DNA of 8,658 bases from the NCBI GenBank assembly GCA_030638455.1, contig DAOWEP010000184.1, positions 1 through 8,658 on the forward strand, read 5' to 3'. The notes under the pieces were generated by a model. That model did not search any database, was not told the origin of the DNA, and was given only the letters and a program-made list of their open reading frames with translations. Below, piece after piece: positions 1 to 6,239 of this stretch. The position numbers and the translations under genes were made by a program. Every line of letters begins with the position of its first letter. The first letter of the stretch is position 1. The stretch is from Gammaproteobacteria bacterium (GTDB taxonomy: Bacteria > Pseudomonadota > Gammaproteobacteria > DAOWEP01).

Positions 1-91
1 CTATTTGCAGGCCATTTGGACAATAATCACGAAATTTATCAATCCCTAACAAATCATTAGTATATCGAACCAGTTCATCAAGCTTGATCAT
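1..91 (-). CDS. Nif3-like dinuclear metal-centre protein, N-terminal 30 codons (partial)
   Basis: The gene reads leftward from an ATG at 91 and leaves the window after 30 complete codons. The visible protein begins MIKLDELVRYTNDLLGI and continues to a CPNGLQI motif. The PNGLQ block about 25 residues from the start is typical of the Nif3/YbgI family (also called GTP cyclohydrolase 1 type 2 homologue), which forms hexameric rings with two metal ions per subunit and whose exact cellular role is unsettled. An AGGA ribosome binding site at 100-103 lies 8 bases upstream of the ATG and supports this start. A nif3-like gene next to algW matches the arrangement known in Pseudomonas. The metal-binding histidines lie beyond the window, so function cannot be checked here. 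Confidence 0.8.
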   Translation of the reverse strand, partial: MIKLDELVRYTNDLLGIDKFRDYCPNGLQI

Positions 92-117
92 TAGTCGAAT
101 CCTGTAACGAAAAGTTA

Positions 118-145
118 TTTATAATAGACTCTGTTGGACTATCAA
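118..145 (-). promoter_or_regulatory. Predicted sigma70-type promoter for the nif3-like gene
   Basis: On the minus strand, TTGATA (145-140, five of six consensus bases) and TATAAA (123-118, five of six) are separated by 16 bases. Transcription would start near 111, giving a leader of about 20 bases that contains the AGGA ribosome binding site. The call rests on sequence match only. It overlaps the -10 box of the opposing algW promoter. Confidence 0.5.
120..125 (+). promoter_or_regulatory. Predicted -10 box of the algW promoter
   Basis: A perfect TATAAT lies at 120-125. No good -35 hexamer is seen at 16-18 bases upstream; the region 95-102 is a poor match, so the promoter may be weak or activator-dependent. 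The start of transcription would fall near 131-133. A TTG at 134 would then be almost leaderless, which favours the downstream ATG as the algW start. Confidence 0.4.
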
Positions 146-202
146 AACAGATGGCCTTTAATAAATAGACCTGCAACGAACAAAAATGGATACCCGGACA
201 GC

Positions 203-1402
203 ATGCAGATAACCAGTATGTTTAAGTTTGTTTCCCAGTTTATCACTATTGGGCTTGCCATCGCATTGGTAATTATTTTCCTGAAACCGGAACTGATTCA
301 GAAAGCCCTGACTGACCCAGCTAAACAAGGCCCAGCCAGACAACATCAGATAGTAGAGATTCAGGATGACCCTGCTTCCAGATTAGCCGCAAACAGCTTA
401 TCCACTAACAAGACGGAAGCTTTTTCGTATTCTTCTGCGGTCGAAAAGGCTGCGCCAGCGGTTGTGAATATTTATACCACTAAGCTCATGGAGCAAAACC
501 AGGTACCTGACCATCCTTTGACCCAACGTTTTTTCAGGGACTTCTATCCGGAAACAACCCGCAATAAGGTAGAGACCAGTCTGGGTTCCGGTGTTATCTT
601 CAGTCCTCAAGGCTATATCCTGACCAACCATCATGTAATTGTGAATGCCTCCGAAATACAGGTGATGCTACATGATGGACGAAGCGTATCTGCTCAATTA
701 GTGGGCAGTGACCCGGAAACGGACCTGGCCGTACTTAAAATTAGTCTACAAAACCTGCCATCCATTACCATAGGAGATTCACAATCGGTGCGAGTCGGTG
801 ATGTCGTGCTGGCCATTGGTAACCCGTATGGAGTTGGCCAGACCGTTACTCAGGGAATTATCAGTGCTACAGGCCGCAACCGGGTTGGCCTGAATACCTT
901 TGAAAATTTTATTCAAACTGACGCGGCCATCAACCCGGGCAACTCTGGCGGATCACTGATCAACCCTTATGGTGAACTGATCGGGATTAATTCTGCTATT
1001 TTCAGCCGTAGCGGTGGATCACAGGGAATCGGCTTTGCCATTCCGGCTAACCTGGCATGGATGGTAATGACGAACATTATTGAACATGGCCATGTGATCC
1101 GTGGCTGGCTGGGGGTTCGTTTGGGTGAACTTACACCAAAGCTGGTCGAAGCCTTGCAGCTAAAAAGTTTGTATGGGGTTGTGGTCACCGGAGTAATCAA
1201 AAACAGCCCGGCGCTTGCTGCTGGCTTGCAACCCGGTGATGTACTGTTAAAAATAAACAACCAGCCTGTTCTTGATATGCGTAGTATTCTTGACCTGATT
1301 TCACAGCAACAACCGGGTACACAAATCAGTATTGAGGGGATACGTAATACTAAACCTTTCACGATAGAGACTACCGTAAACCAAAGGCCTGTCATTCAAT
1401 AA
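203..1402 (+). CDS. algW: AlgW/DegS-type membrane-anchored serine protease, envelope-stress sensor
   Basis: This is an HtrA-family (S1C) protease of 399 residues with one PDZ domain, the architecture of DegS/AlgW rather than two-PDZ DegP. In this family the periplasmic enzyme is activated when its PDZ domain binds exposed C-termini of misplaced outer-membrane proteins, and it then cleaves the anti-sigma factor RseA/MucA. One hydrophobic segment at about residues 10-27 (FITIGLAIALVIIFL) is the inner-membrane anchor. The catalytic triad is visible: His144 in TNHHV, Asp174 in DPETDLAV, Ser248 in NPGNSGGS. The PDZ domain begins near residue 300 (RGWLGV). The frame stays open to a TTG at 134, which would add 23 polar residues, but that codon has no ribosome binding site and sits just after a TATAAT box. 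ATG 203, or possibly ATG 218, puts the anchor near the N-terminus as in AlgW. The gene runs tail-to-tail into hisC. No mucE/rseA-type partner is present. Confidence 0.9.
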   Translation: MQITSMFKFVSQFITIGLAIALVIIFLKPELIQKALTDPAKQGPARQHQIVEIQDDPASRLAANSLSTNKTEAFSYSSAVEKAAPAVVNIYTTKLMEQNQVPDHPLTQRFFRDFYPETTRNKVETSLGSGVIFSPQGYILTNHHVIVNASEIQVMLHDGRSVSAQLVGSDPETDLAVLKISLQNLPSITIGDSQSVRVGDVVLAIGNPYGVGQTVTQGIISATGRNRVGLNTFENFIQTDAAINPGNSGGSLINPYGELIGINSAIFSRSGGSQGIGFAIPANLAWMVMTNIIEHGHVIRGWLGVRLGELTPKLVEALQLKSLYGVVVTGVIKNSPALAAGLQPGDVLLKINNQPVLDMRSILDLISQQQPGTQISIEGIRNTKPFTIETTVNQRPVIQ

Positions 1403-1425
1403 AATTGAAATGCTCTCAATATTTA

Positions 1426-2499
1426 TTACAAAACAGAAAGGAACGACTGATTTTCCTCTGGCTTACCTATGGTAACGCGTAAACAATCTGCCAATACACC
1501 ACCTGCTGCACTCATGTTTTTAATTAACACACCGTCTTTAAGCAAAGACTCAAAAACTTCATTTGCGTTTCTATCGACACACCGGAAAAGAATAAAGTTT
1601 GCCTGACTCGGGTATGGCTCTATACCCTCTATCTGCTGCAACTGTTGAAACATCTTCTCACGTTCTTCGCAGATAAGCCTTGTCTGCTGATCAAGCACTT
1701 CTTTATGCTTCAGCGAAAATACTGCACTCTTCTGAGTGAGAACGTTTATATTATAAGGAAGACGCACCTTGTCGATCTCATGCAACCATTCCTTCGGGCC
1801 TGCCAGTAGGCCCAACCGTAAACCAGCCAAGCCCATTTTGGAAACGGTACGCATAACCAACAGGTTATCGTATTCACCCAATGTATTCATAAAACTATGC
1901 CCTGCAAAGGCTGCATAGGCCTCATCTACAACCACCAGACCAGGTGCCTGCTCGATAATTTCACGTACCTGCTCCTCAGCAAACAGGTTTCCTGTCGGGT
2001 TATTGGGGTATGCGAGAAAAATTACTGCCGGCTGGTGCTTATCTATTGCTTGATGCATGGCATGCATATCAAGACTGAAATCATCTGCGTTTAACGGCAC
2101 ACCCACAAACTGCATCCCCGTGAAGGTAGCAATCATCTTGTACATCACAAAGCTCGGCTGTGGCGCAAGGATAACCCTGTCTTTCTCTGCAACGGCCATT
2201 GCAATCATCTGGATTAGCTCATCAGAACCATTGCCCATCAATATTTCCATACCCTTCGGCACAGTGAAGGCTTCTCGTAAAGACATTGATAACTGTTGCG
2301 CAGAGGGATCAGGATAGCGATTGATGGAAACATCCCGCAAATCCTGCAGCCATTCCTGGACCATCTCCTCTGGCCATGTATAAGGATTCTCCATCGCATC
2401 CAGCTTGATCAAGTTACCTGATTCAGGCACATGGTAGGCCGATAATGCCTGAATCTCGGGTCTTATTAGTTGCTGAGGGGATTTCATGCTTGTATTCAC
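1426..2499 (-). CDS. hisC: Histidinol-phosphate aminotransferase
   Basis: HisC transfers an amino group from glutamate to imidazole-acetol phosphate using pyridoxal phosphate (PLP), giving histidinol phosphate. The 357-residue protein is a complete fold-type I aminotransferase. Visible features are the substrate-side LDAMENPY segment near residue 34, YPDPSA at 62, the YPNNPTG loop at 164-170, Asp192 and Tyr195 in VVVDEAY, the PLP lysine Lys221 in TVSKMGLAGLRLG with phosphate-contacting Arg228, and Arg341 near the C-terminus. The C-terminal KPEENQSFL is typical of the family. The start used is GTG at 2499; ATG at 2487, four codons in, is an equally possible start, and neither has a clear Shine-Dalgarno sequence. 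The gene lies 30 bases after the hisD stop, across a tandem repeat, and is the last gene of the minus-strand run. Genomes with this arrangement often hold a second hisC, so the paralogue number is uncertain. Confidence 0.95.
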   Translation of the reverse strand: MNTSMKSPQQLIRPEIQALSAYHVPESGNLIKLDAMENPYTWPEEMVQEWLQDLRDVSINRYPDPSAQQLSMSLREAFTVPKGMEILMGNGSDELIQMIAMAVAEKDRVILAPQPSFVMYKMIATFTGMQFVGVPLNADDFSLDMHAMHQAIDKHQPAVIFLAYPNNPTGNLFAEEQVREIIEQAPGLVVVDEAYAAFAGHSFMNTLGEYDNLLVMRTVSKMGLAGLRLGLLAGPKEWLHEIDKVRLPYNINVLTQKSAVFSLKHKEVLDQQTRLICEEREKMFQQLQQIEGIEPYPSQANFILFRCVDRNANEVFESLLKDGVLIKNMSAAGGVLADCLRVTIGKPEENQSFLSVL

Positions 2500-2505
2500 A
2501 TTCTG

Positions 2506-2522
2506 TATCTAGTTACTAGATA
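2506..2522. repeat. Inverted repeat in the hisD-hisC spacer
   Basis: TATCTAG and CTAGATA form a perfect 7-base inverted repeat around TTA. It lies 7 bases before the hisC GTG start and could fold in the mRNA or bind a dimeric protein. Because it is built from two CTAG-containing heptads of the adjacent tandem array, it may simply follow from repeating a palindromic core. Confidence 0.5.
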
Positions 2523-2536
2523 CTAGCGACTAGTCA
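2509..2536. repeat. Tandem heptanucleotide repeat CTAGNNA x4 at the hisD stop
   Basis: Four contiguous 7-base units read CTAGTTA, CTAGATA, CTAGCGA and CTAGTCA, followed by a degenerate CTGG at 2537. CTAG and the final A are fixed while the two middle bases vary. The last unit contains the TAG stop codon of hisD (2532-2530) and part of its final sense codons, so the array reaches into the coding end. CTAG is generally scarce in proteobacterial genomes; elsewhere in the window I noticed only a few, near 3630, 3872-3879, 6103, 7344 and 7668. The array occupies most of the hisD-hisC spacer. Confidence 0.85.
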
Positions 2537-3834
2537 CTGGCTTTAACCCTGTACTCTGCCGAGCGCGCATGTGCGGTCAGGCTTTCACCGCGGGCCAGAA
2601 CCGAGGCCGTTTTCCCTAACCTGGATGCCCCTTCCGGTGAACACATGATCAGACTACTGCGTTTCTGGAAATCGTACACGCCAAGTGGCGAGGAAAACCG
2701 TGCGGTACGTGAAGTGGGTAATACGTGGTTAGGTCCTGCACAGTAATCCCCCAGCGCCTCGGCCGTATAACGCCCCATAAATATGGCACCGGCATGGCGA
2801 ATATTTTCGGCAAGCTTATCCGGATTTTCAACAGACAGCTCCAGGTGTTCAGGTGCAATATAATTTGCGACCTCTACCGCCTCATCCATATCCCTGGCCT
2901 TTATCATCACACCCCGGGACTGTAATGAAGCCTGAATGATTTCCTTTCGCTCCATCTGTGGTATCAGTTTTTCAAAACAGGACTGAACCTGAGCAAGGAA
3001 CTCCTCATCGGGACTTACCAGTATCGACTGAGCATCTTCATCATGTTCTGCCTGTGAAAATAAATCCATGGCAATCCAGTCCGGGTCAGTTTTTCCGTCA
3101 CACACTACCAGAATTTCGGACGGGCCTGCGATCATATCAATACCAACCGTCCCGTATACCATGCGCTTGGCTGTGGCGACATAGATATTTCCGGGACCTA
3201 CAATCTTGTCTACCTGCGGGATGGATTCTGTACCATAGGCCAGCGCGGCTACGGCCTGCGCACCGCCAACCGTAAACACACGGTCGACACCTGCTATGGA
3301 TGCCGCTGCAAGCACCAGATCATTTACCTCACCACCTGGGGTGGGGACCACCATGATCAGCTCTGGGACTCCGGCTACCTTGGCGGGAATAGCATTCATT
3401 AACACAGAAGACGGATAGGCTGCTTTGCCTCCGGGCACATACAAACCCACCCGATCCATTGGTGTCACCTGTTGACCAAGCAAGGTGCCATCGGCTTCGG
3501 TATACGACCAGGATGCCAGTTTCTGGTGCTCTGCATAATCGCGCAGACGCTGTGCTGCTAACTCTAATGCGGCTAACTGGTCAGCGGTAATAGATTGTCG
3601 GGCGGCATGCAACCTTTCCTGATCGATTTCTAGTTGCGCTATGGTTGCTGCATCCAGGTTATCAAATCTTTTCGTATATTCGAGTACCGCTGCATCTCCA
3701 CGCTTGCGGACATCAGAAAGAATATCGCGCACGGTAGTAAATACCGCATCGTCGGATACAGAATCCCATTCCAGCATTGCTGAAAGGTCATCCCAGAAAT
3801 TCGGGTCTGTGCTATTGAGACGTCTAATTTCCAT
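2530..3834 (-). CDS. hisD: Histidinol dehydrogenase
   Basis: HisD is the last enzyme of histidine synthesis. It oxidises L-histidinol to L-histidine in two NAD-dependent steps with a zinc ion. The protein is 434 residues, the same length as E. coli HisD. All key residues are present: zinc ligands Gln261 and His264 (SQAEHDEDA), Asp363 (ALGDYCAGPNHVLPT) and His422 (SLTAHARSAEYR), and the catalytic pair Glu329-His330 (APEHLE). The GLYVPGG motif near residue 130 and the IVGPGNIYVA motif near 211 are also typical. The frame stays open upstream to 3897, overlapping hisG, but the family N-terminus and a GGAAGAA ribosome binding site place the start at ATG 3834. hisG ends 37 bases upstream. The stop codon and last codons lie inside a CTAG heptad repeat. 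Confidence 0.97.
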   Translation of the reverse strand: MEIRRLNSTDPNFWDDLSAMLEWDSVSDDAVFTTVRDILSDVRKRGDAAVLEYTKRFDNLDAATIAQLEIDQERLHAARQSITADQLAALELAAQRLRDYAEHQKLASWSYTEADGTLLGQQVTPMDRVGLYVPGGKAAYPSSVLMNAIPAKVAGVPELIMVVPTPGGEVNDLVLAAASIAGVDRVFTVGGAQAVAALAYGTESIPQVDKIVGPGNIYVATAKRMVYGTVGIDMIAGPSEILVVCDGKTDPDWIAMDLFSQAEHDEDAQSILVSPDEEFLAQVQSCFEKLIPQMERKEIIQASLQSRGVMIKARDMDEAVEVANYIAPEHLELSVENPDKLAENIRHAGAIFMGRYTAEALGDYCAGPNHVLPTSRTARFSSPLGVYDFQKRSSLIMCSPEGASRLGKTASVLARGESLTAHARSAEYRVKASD

Positions 3835-3840
3835 ACACGA

Positions 3841-3847
3841 TTCTTCC
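3841..3847 (-). promoter_or_regulatory. Ribosome binding site fixing the hisD start
   Basis: GGAAGAA on the minus strand lies with GGAAG 8 bases upstream of ATG 3834. It supports the 434-residue start over the upstream ATG at 3897, which would add 21 residues unlike any HisD and overlap the end of hisG by 26 bases. Confidence 0.7.
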
Positions 3848-3871
3848 AGCTTTCGGTACCTAAGCCAGGTA

Positions 3872-4507
3872 CTAGCTAGCGGAGACTGCCTCTTCAATTA
3901 GCTGGATAAACTCCTTGATACGGGCAGATTGCATTTTCATGGCCGCCTTGTTGACTATAAGACGAGAACTGATATCGGCAATATGCTCCATAGGCACCAG
4001 GCCGTTGGCCTTCAATGTATTACCTGTATCAACAACATCCACGATCTTGTCTGCCAGGCCTACAATTGGAGCCAGCTCCATGGAGCCATATAGCTTTATG
4101 ACTTCAACCTGTTTGCCCTGCTCTGCGTAATACCGGCGTGTTGAATTGACATACTTGGTCGCGATACGTGTACGCCGGTTACCACTGTCTTTATCCGGTA
4201 TCCCTGCCACCATCAAACGGCATTGCGCTATTTTCAGATCTACCGGCTCATACAGGCCTTCACCACCATGCTCCATCAATACATCCTTTCCTGCTACGCC
4301 AATTTCCGCGGCACCATACTGCACATAGGTTGGAACATCCGATGCACGAATAATAACCAGCTTTACATCATCGCGATTGGTATCGAGAATCAGTTTACGA
4401 CTGGTTTCAGGATCATCCACCGGGGTAATGCCGGCATGCGCAAGCATGGGCAGGGTTTCCTTAAAAATTCTGCCTTTGGATAGCGCAATGGTTAATGTGT
4501 TTTTCAT
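3872..4507 (-). CDS. hisG: ATP phosphoribosyltransferase catalytic subunit, short form
   Basis: HisG joins ATP and phosphoribosyl pyrophosphate (PRPP) to give phosphoribosyl-ATP, the first and feedback-controlled step of histidine synthesis. At 211 residues this is the short form. It ends shortly after the second catalytic lobe and lacks the C-terminal regulatory domain of the roughly 300-residue enteric enzyme. Short HisG proteins work as an octamer with the regulatory subunit HisZ, which is not in this window; in Pseudomonas hisZ lies elsewhere, near purA. Visible motifs are LSKGRI at 9-14, the GVAGKDVL segment at 70-77, and the PRPP-binding VVDTGNTLKANGL at 158-170. ATG 4507 is the clear start, but its ribosome binding site is only a weak TAAGA supplied by the last copy of a tandem repeat in the murA-hisG spacer. 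The gene ends in GCTAGCTAG. Confidence 0.96.
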   Translation of the reverse strand: MKNTLTIALSKGRIFKETLPMLAHAGITPVDDPETSRKLILDTNRDDVKLVIIRASDVPTYVQYGAAEIGVAGKDVLMEHGGEGLYEPVDLKIAQCRLMVAGIPDKDSGNRRTRIATKYVNSTRRYYAEQGKQVEVIKLYGSMELAPIVGLADKIVDVVDTGNTLKANGLVPMEHIADISSRLIVNKAAMKMQSARIKEFIQLIEEAVSAS

Positions 4508-4511
4508 ATGT

Positions 4512-4564
4512 TTTCTTACAAAGGTACTTTTCTTACATTAAAGCACTTGTCTTACGAAGGCACT
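4512..4564. repeat. Imperfect 17/19/17-base tandem repeat spanning the murA stop
   Basis: Three contiguous plus-strand units lie at 4512-4528 (TTTCTTACAAAGGTACT), 4529-4547 (TTTCTTACATTAAAGCACT) and 4548-4564 (TGTCTTACGAAGGCACT). The third is the end of murA: on the minus strand it encodes Val-Pro-Ser and the TAA stop. The unit nearest hisG repeats this as GTACCTTTGTAA, 36 bases downstream and in the murA frame, so read-through would add 11 residues and stop at an equivalent Val-Pro-Leu-stop. The array fills nearly the whole 44-base spacer and supplies the weak ribosome binding site of hisG. Confidence 0.75.
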
Positions 4565-5811
4565 CGCCTGATCCTGGCACCTAACATTAACAGCTTTTCC
4601 TCGATTCGCTCATAGCCACGGTCAATATGGTAGATCCGCTCTACAATCGTATCCCCTTCTGCCGCTAACCCGGCCAGCACAAGACTGGCAGAAGCACGAA
4701 GGTCGGTCGCCATTACAGGTGCGCCTGCTAATTTCTCAACCCCTTTGACAATGGCTGTATTACCTTCAACACGAATGTCTGCGCCCATACGCTGTAATTC
4801 CTGTACGTGCATAAACCGGTTTTCAAATACAGTCTCCCGTATGGTGCTGGTACCCTCCGCCAATGAATTCAGGGCCGTAAACTGTGCCTGCATATCTGTG
4901 GGAAATGCAGGATAAGGAGCCGTGTGAATATCCACGGCCTTTGGACGGTTGCCATTCATGTCCAGCTCGATCCAGTCTTCCCCGGTGTTAATCTGGGCAC
5001 CTGCTTCCTCCAATTTAAGCAATACCGCGTCCAGCAAAGCTGGTTGCGTATCCTTCAGCTTAATGTATCCCCCGCTGATAGCAGCCGCTACCAGAAACGT
5101 GCCAGTCTCTATTCGGTCTGGCAACACATTATACTGTGTGCCCTTTAGGCTACTCACACCTTCTATCTCAATTGTACTCGTGCCTGCCCCGCTTACTATT
5201 GCGCCCATACTGTTCAGGCAATTGGCCAGATCCACTACTTCTGGCTCACGGGCAGCATTCTCAATTACGGTAACCCCTTTAGCCAGGGTTGCTGCCATCA
5301 TCAGGTTTTCTGTGCCTGTGACGGTAACGATATCCATCACCAGTCTTGCGCCCTTTAATCGCTTCGCCTTTGCGCGTATATACCCTGCCTCGACACTGAT
5401 CTCTGCACCCATGCGTTGCAAGCCATCAATATGGAGATTGACCGGCCTTGAGCCAATGGCACACCCTCCCGGAAGTGAAACAACCGCCTGCCCAAAACGA
5501 CTTAACATGGGTCCCAACACCAGAATCGAGGAACGCATGGTTTTCACCAACTCATATGGCGCGTAAAAGTGCTTTATATTCCTGGCATGAATTTCAATGC
5601 CCATACGCTCGTCAACCGTTAGCTCTACCCCCATTCCGCCCATCAGCTCCATGGTGGTCGTTACATCATGAAGATGCGGAACATTTCCGATTATCATCGG
5701 CTCATCAGACAGCAAGGCCGCAGCCAGTATCCGTAAGGTAGCGTTTTTGGCACCCGATACGCGAATTTCACCCCGCAATGGGCCGCCGCCAGTTATGATT
5801 AGTTTATCCAT
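4552..5811 (-). CDS. murA: UDP-N-acetylglucosamine 1-carboxyvinyltransferase
   Basis: MurA transfers enolpyruvate from PEP to UDP-GlcNAc in the cytoplasm, the first committed step of peptidoglycan synthesis and the target of fosfomycin. The 419-residue length equals E. coli MurA. The two inside-out alpha/beta lobes of the EPSP-synthase superfamily are complete. Visible active-site features are Lys22-Asn23 (SGAKNATL), Cys117 in the PGGCAIGSRP loop (the residue fosfomycin alkylates, so intrinsic sensitivity is expected on this point), Arg122, Asp306 in FPTDMQAQF, and Arg398 in HIDRGYERI. An oddity is Arg27 (CGG) in AKNATLRIL, where the family nearly always has Pro (AKNAxLPIL). The start at ATG 5811 matches the family N-terminus; its upstream GGA is about 10 bases away and weak. 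ibaG ends 21 bases upstream, an order conserved in many gammaproteobacteria. Confidence 0.98.
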   Translation of the reverse strand: MDKLIITGGGPLRGEIRVSGAKNATLRILAAALLSDEPMIIGNVPHLHDVTTTMELMGGMGVELTVDERMGIEIHARNIKHFYAPYELVKTMRSSILVLGPMLSRFGQAVVSLPGGCAIGSRPVNLHIDGLQRMGAEISVEAGYIRAKAKRLKGARLVMDIVTVTGTENLMMAATLAKGVTVIENAAREPEVVDLANCLNSMGAIVSGAGTSTIEIEGVSSLKGTQYNVLPDRIETGTFLVAAAISGGYIKLKDTQPALLDAVLLKLEEAGAQINTGEDWIELDMNGNRPKAVDIHTAPYPAFPTDMQAQFTALNSLAEGTSTIRETVFENRFMHVQELQRMGADIRVEGNTAIVKGVEKLAGAPVMATDLRASASLVLAGLAAEGDTIVERIYHIDRGYERIEEKLLMLGARIRRVPS

Positions 5812-5832
5812 CAGGGGAATCCAGGAAGCTGG

Positions 5833-6081
5833 CTATTTCTGTTGTTCAGCCCAAACTTCGGGCGTATAGGTACGTAGTGACAGGGCATGAATGACACCTG
5901 TCTGCATCCGGTCACCCAGCGTATCGAATACCATGCGATGCTGCACCAGCATGCTCTTGGCTTCAAAATCCCGGCAAATCACTATACCTTCAAAATGGCT
6001 GCCATCATCGCCTTTAATTATGGCTTCAGCACCTGACAGCCCTTCTTCAATTAGTTTCTTTATATCGTCTTTATTGATCAT
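5833..6081 (-). CDS. ibaG: BolA/IbaG family iron-sulfur protein
   Basis: This 82-residue protein is a small BolA-type fold (alpha-beta-beta-alpha-beta). Family members pair with a monothiol glutaredoxin to bind and pass on [2Fe-2S] clusters, and IbaG in E. coli is linked to acid and iron responses. The N-terminal helix (MINKDDIKKLIEEGL), the GDDGSHFEGIVI strand pair and the C-terminal IHALSLRTYTPEVW match YrbA/IbaG. His48 in VQHRMVFDTLG and His65 in VIHALSL are candidate cluster ligands. The position immediately upstream of murA is conserved in gammaproteobacteria. A GGA 8 bases upstream of ATG 6081 is the likely ribosome binding site. It is more likely IbaG than BolA itself because of length and neighbourhood. 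Confidence 0.92.
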   Translation of the reverse strand: MINKDDIKKLIEEGLSGAEAIIKGDDGSHFEGIVICRDFEAKSMLVQHRMVFDTLGDRMQTGVIHALSLRTYTPEVWAEQQK

Positions 6082-6140
6082 TATTTATCCGGATTTATAA
6101 ATCTAGTTACTTAAATACAGCCCAGGAAAGAGGATTGGGT

Positions 6141-6169
6141 GTATTTTTCCATTTCTGGCAGTTAAATAC
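6141..6169. other. Possible weak stem-loop in the mlaB-ibaG spacer
   Basis: GTATTT (6141-6146) pairs with AAATAC (6164-6169), and inside it CCA (6149-6151) pairs with TGG (6156-6158). On the minus-strand RNA the inner loop is GAAA. The stem is AU-rich and interrupted, and no U-run follows immediately on the transcript, so it is not a convincing terminator. It could be a leader structure for ibaG or chance. Confidence 0.25.
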
Positions 6170-6174
6170 CACTT

Positions 6175-6188
6175 GAATAAAGAATAAA
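6175..6188. repeat. Tandem heptamer GAATAAA x2
   Basis: Two perfect adjacent copies of GAATAAA occupy 6175-6181 and 6182-6188 in the mlaB-ibaG spacer. A pair this short in AT-rich sequence could be chance. It is listed because two other spacers in the window also carry 7-base tandem repeats. Confidence 0.5.
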
Positions 6189-6239
6189 GCAGGAAAAAGA
6201 TAAATTTAATTAACAGAATAGCTGCTATACGAGGTCAGT

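Larger units (their letters stand above)
6082..6239. other. 158-base AT-rich spacer between mlaB and ibaG
   Basis: This is the longest gap in the minus-strand run and holds no plausible gene. It contains two near-copies of ACTTAAATAC/AGTTAAATAC (6109-6118 and 6160-6169), a tandem GAATAAA pair, and a weak hairpin (6141-6169). A minus-strand TATAAA lies near 6094-6099 but has no matching -35 box. An ibaG-murA-his promoter is expected in a gap of this size, but I cannot assign one. Transcription may also continue from the mla genes. Confidence 0.5.

Noticed and set aside
967..1395. Antisense reading frame of 142 codons opposite algW
   Set aside because: It is a shadow of the protease frame with no ribosome binding site or recognisable protein features.
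1404..1420. ATTGA/TCAAT inverted repeat between the convergent algW and hisC stops, considered as a bidirectional terminator
   Set aside because: The stem is only 5 AT-rich base pairs around a 7-base loop with no proper U-run. It is too weak to call a terminator.
2490..2499. Shared TGTGAATAC at the GTG starts of hisC and mlaB, considered as a common initiation element
   Set aside because: Only two instances of 9 bases are present, and both simply encode Met-Asn-Thr; flanking bases differ.
3835..3897. N-terminal extension of hisD from an upstream ATG at 3897
   Set aside because: The extra 21 residues overlap hisG, do not resemble HisD, and the GGAAGAA site plus family length favour ATG 3834.
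4508..4551. His-leader attenuator upstream of hisG
   Set aside because: The 44-base gap is filled by a tandem repeat, has no run of His codons and is too short for a leader peptide plus alternative hairpins.
4949..5566. Long antisense reading frame of 205 codons opposite murA
   Set aside because: It mirrors murA codon structure, has no recognisable domain and opposes a strongly conserved essential gene.
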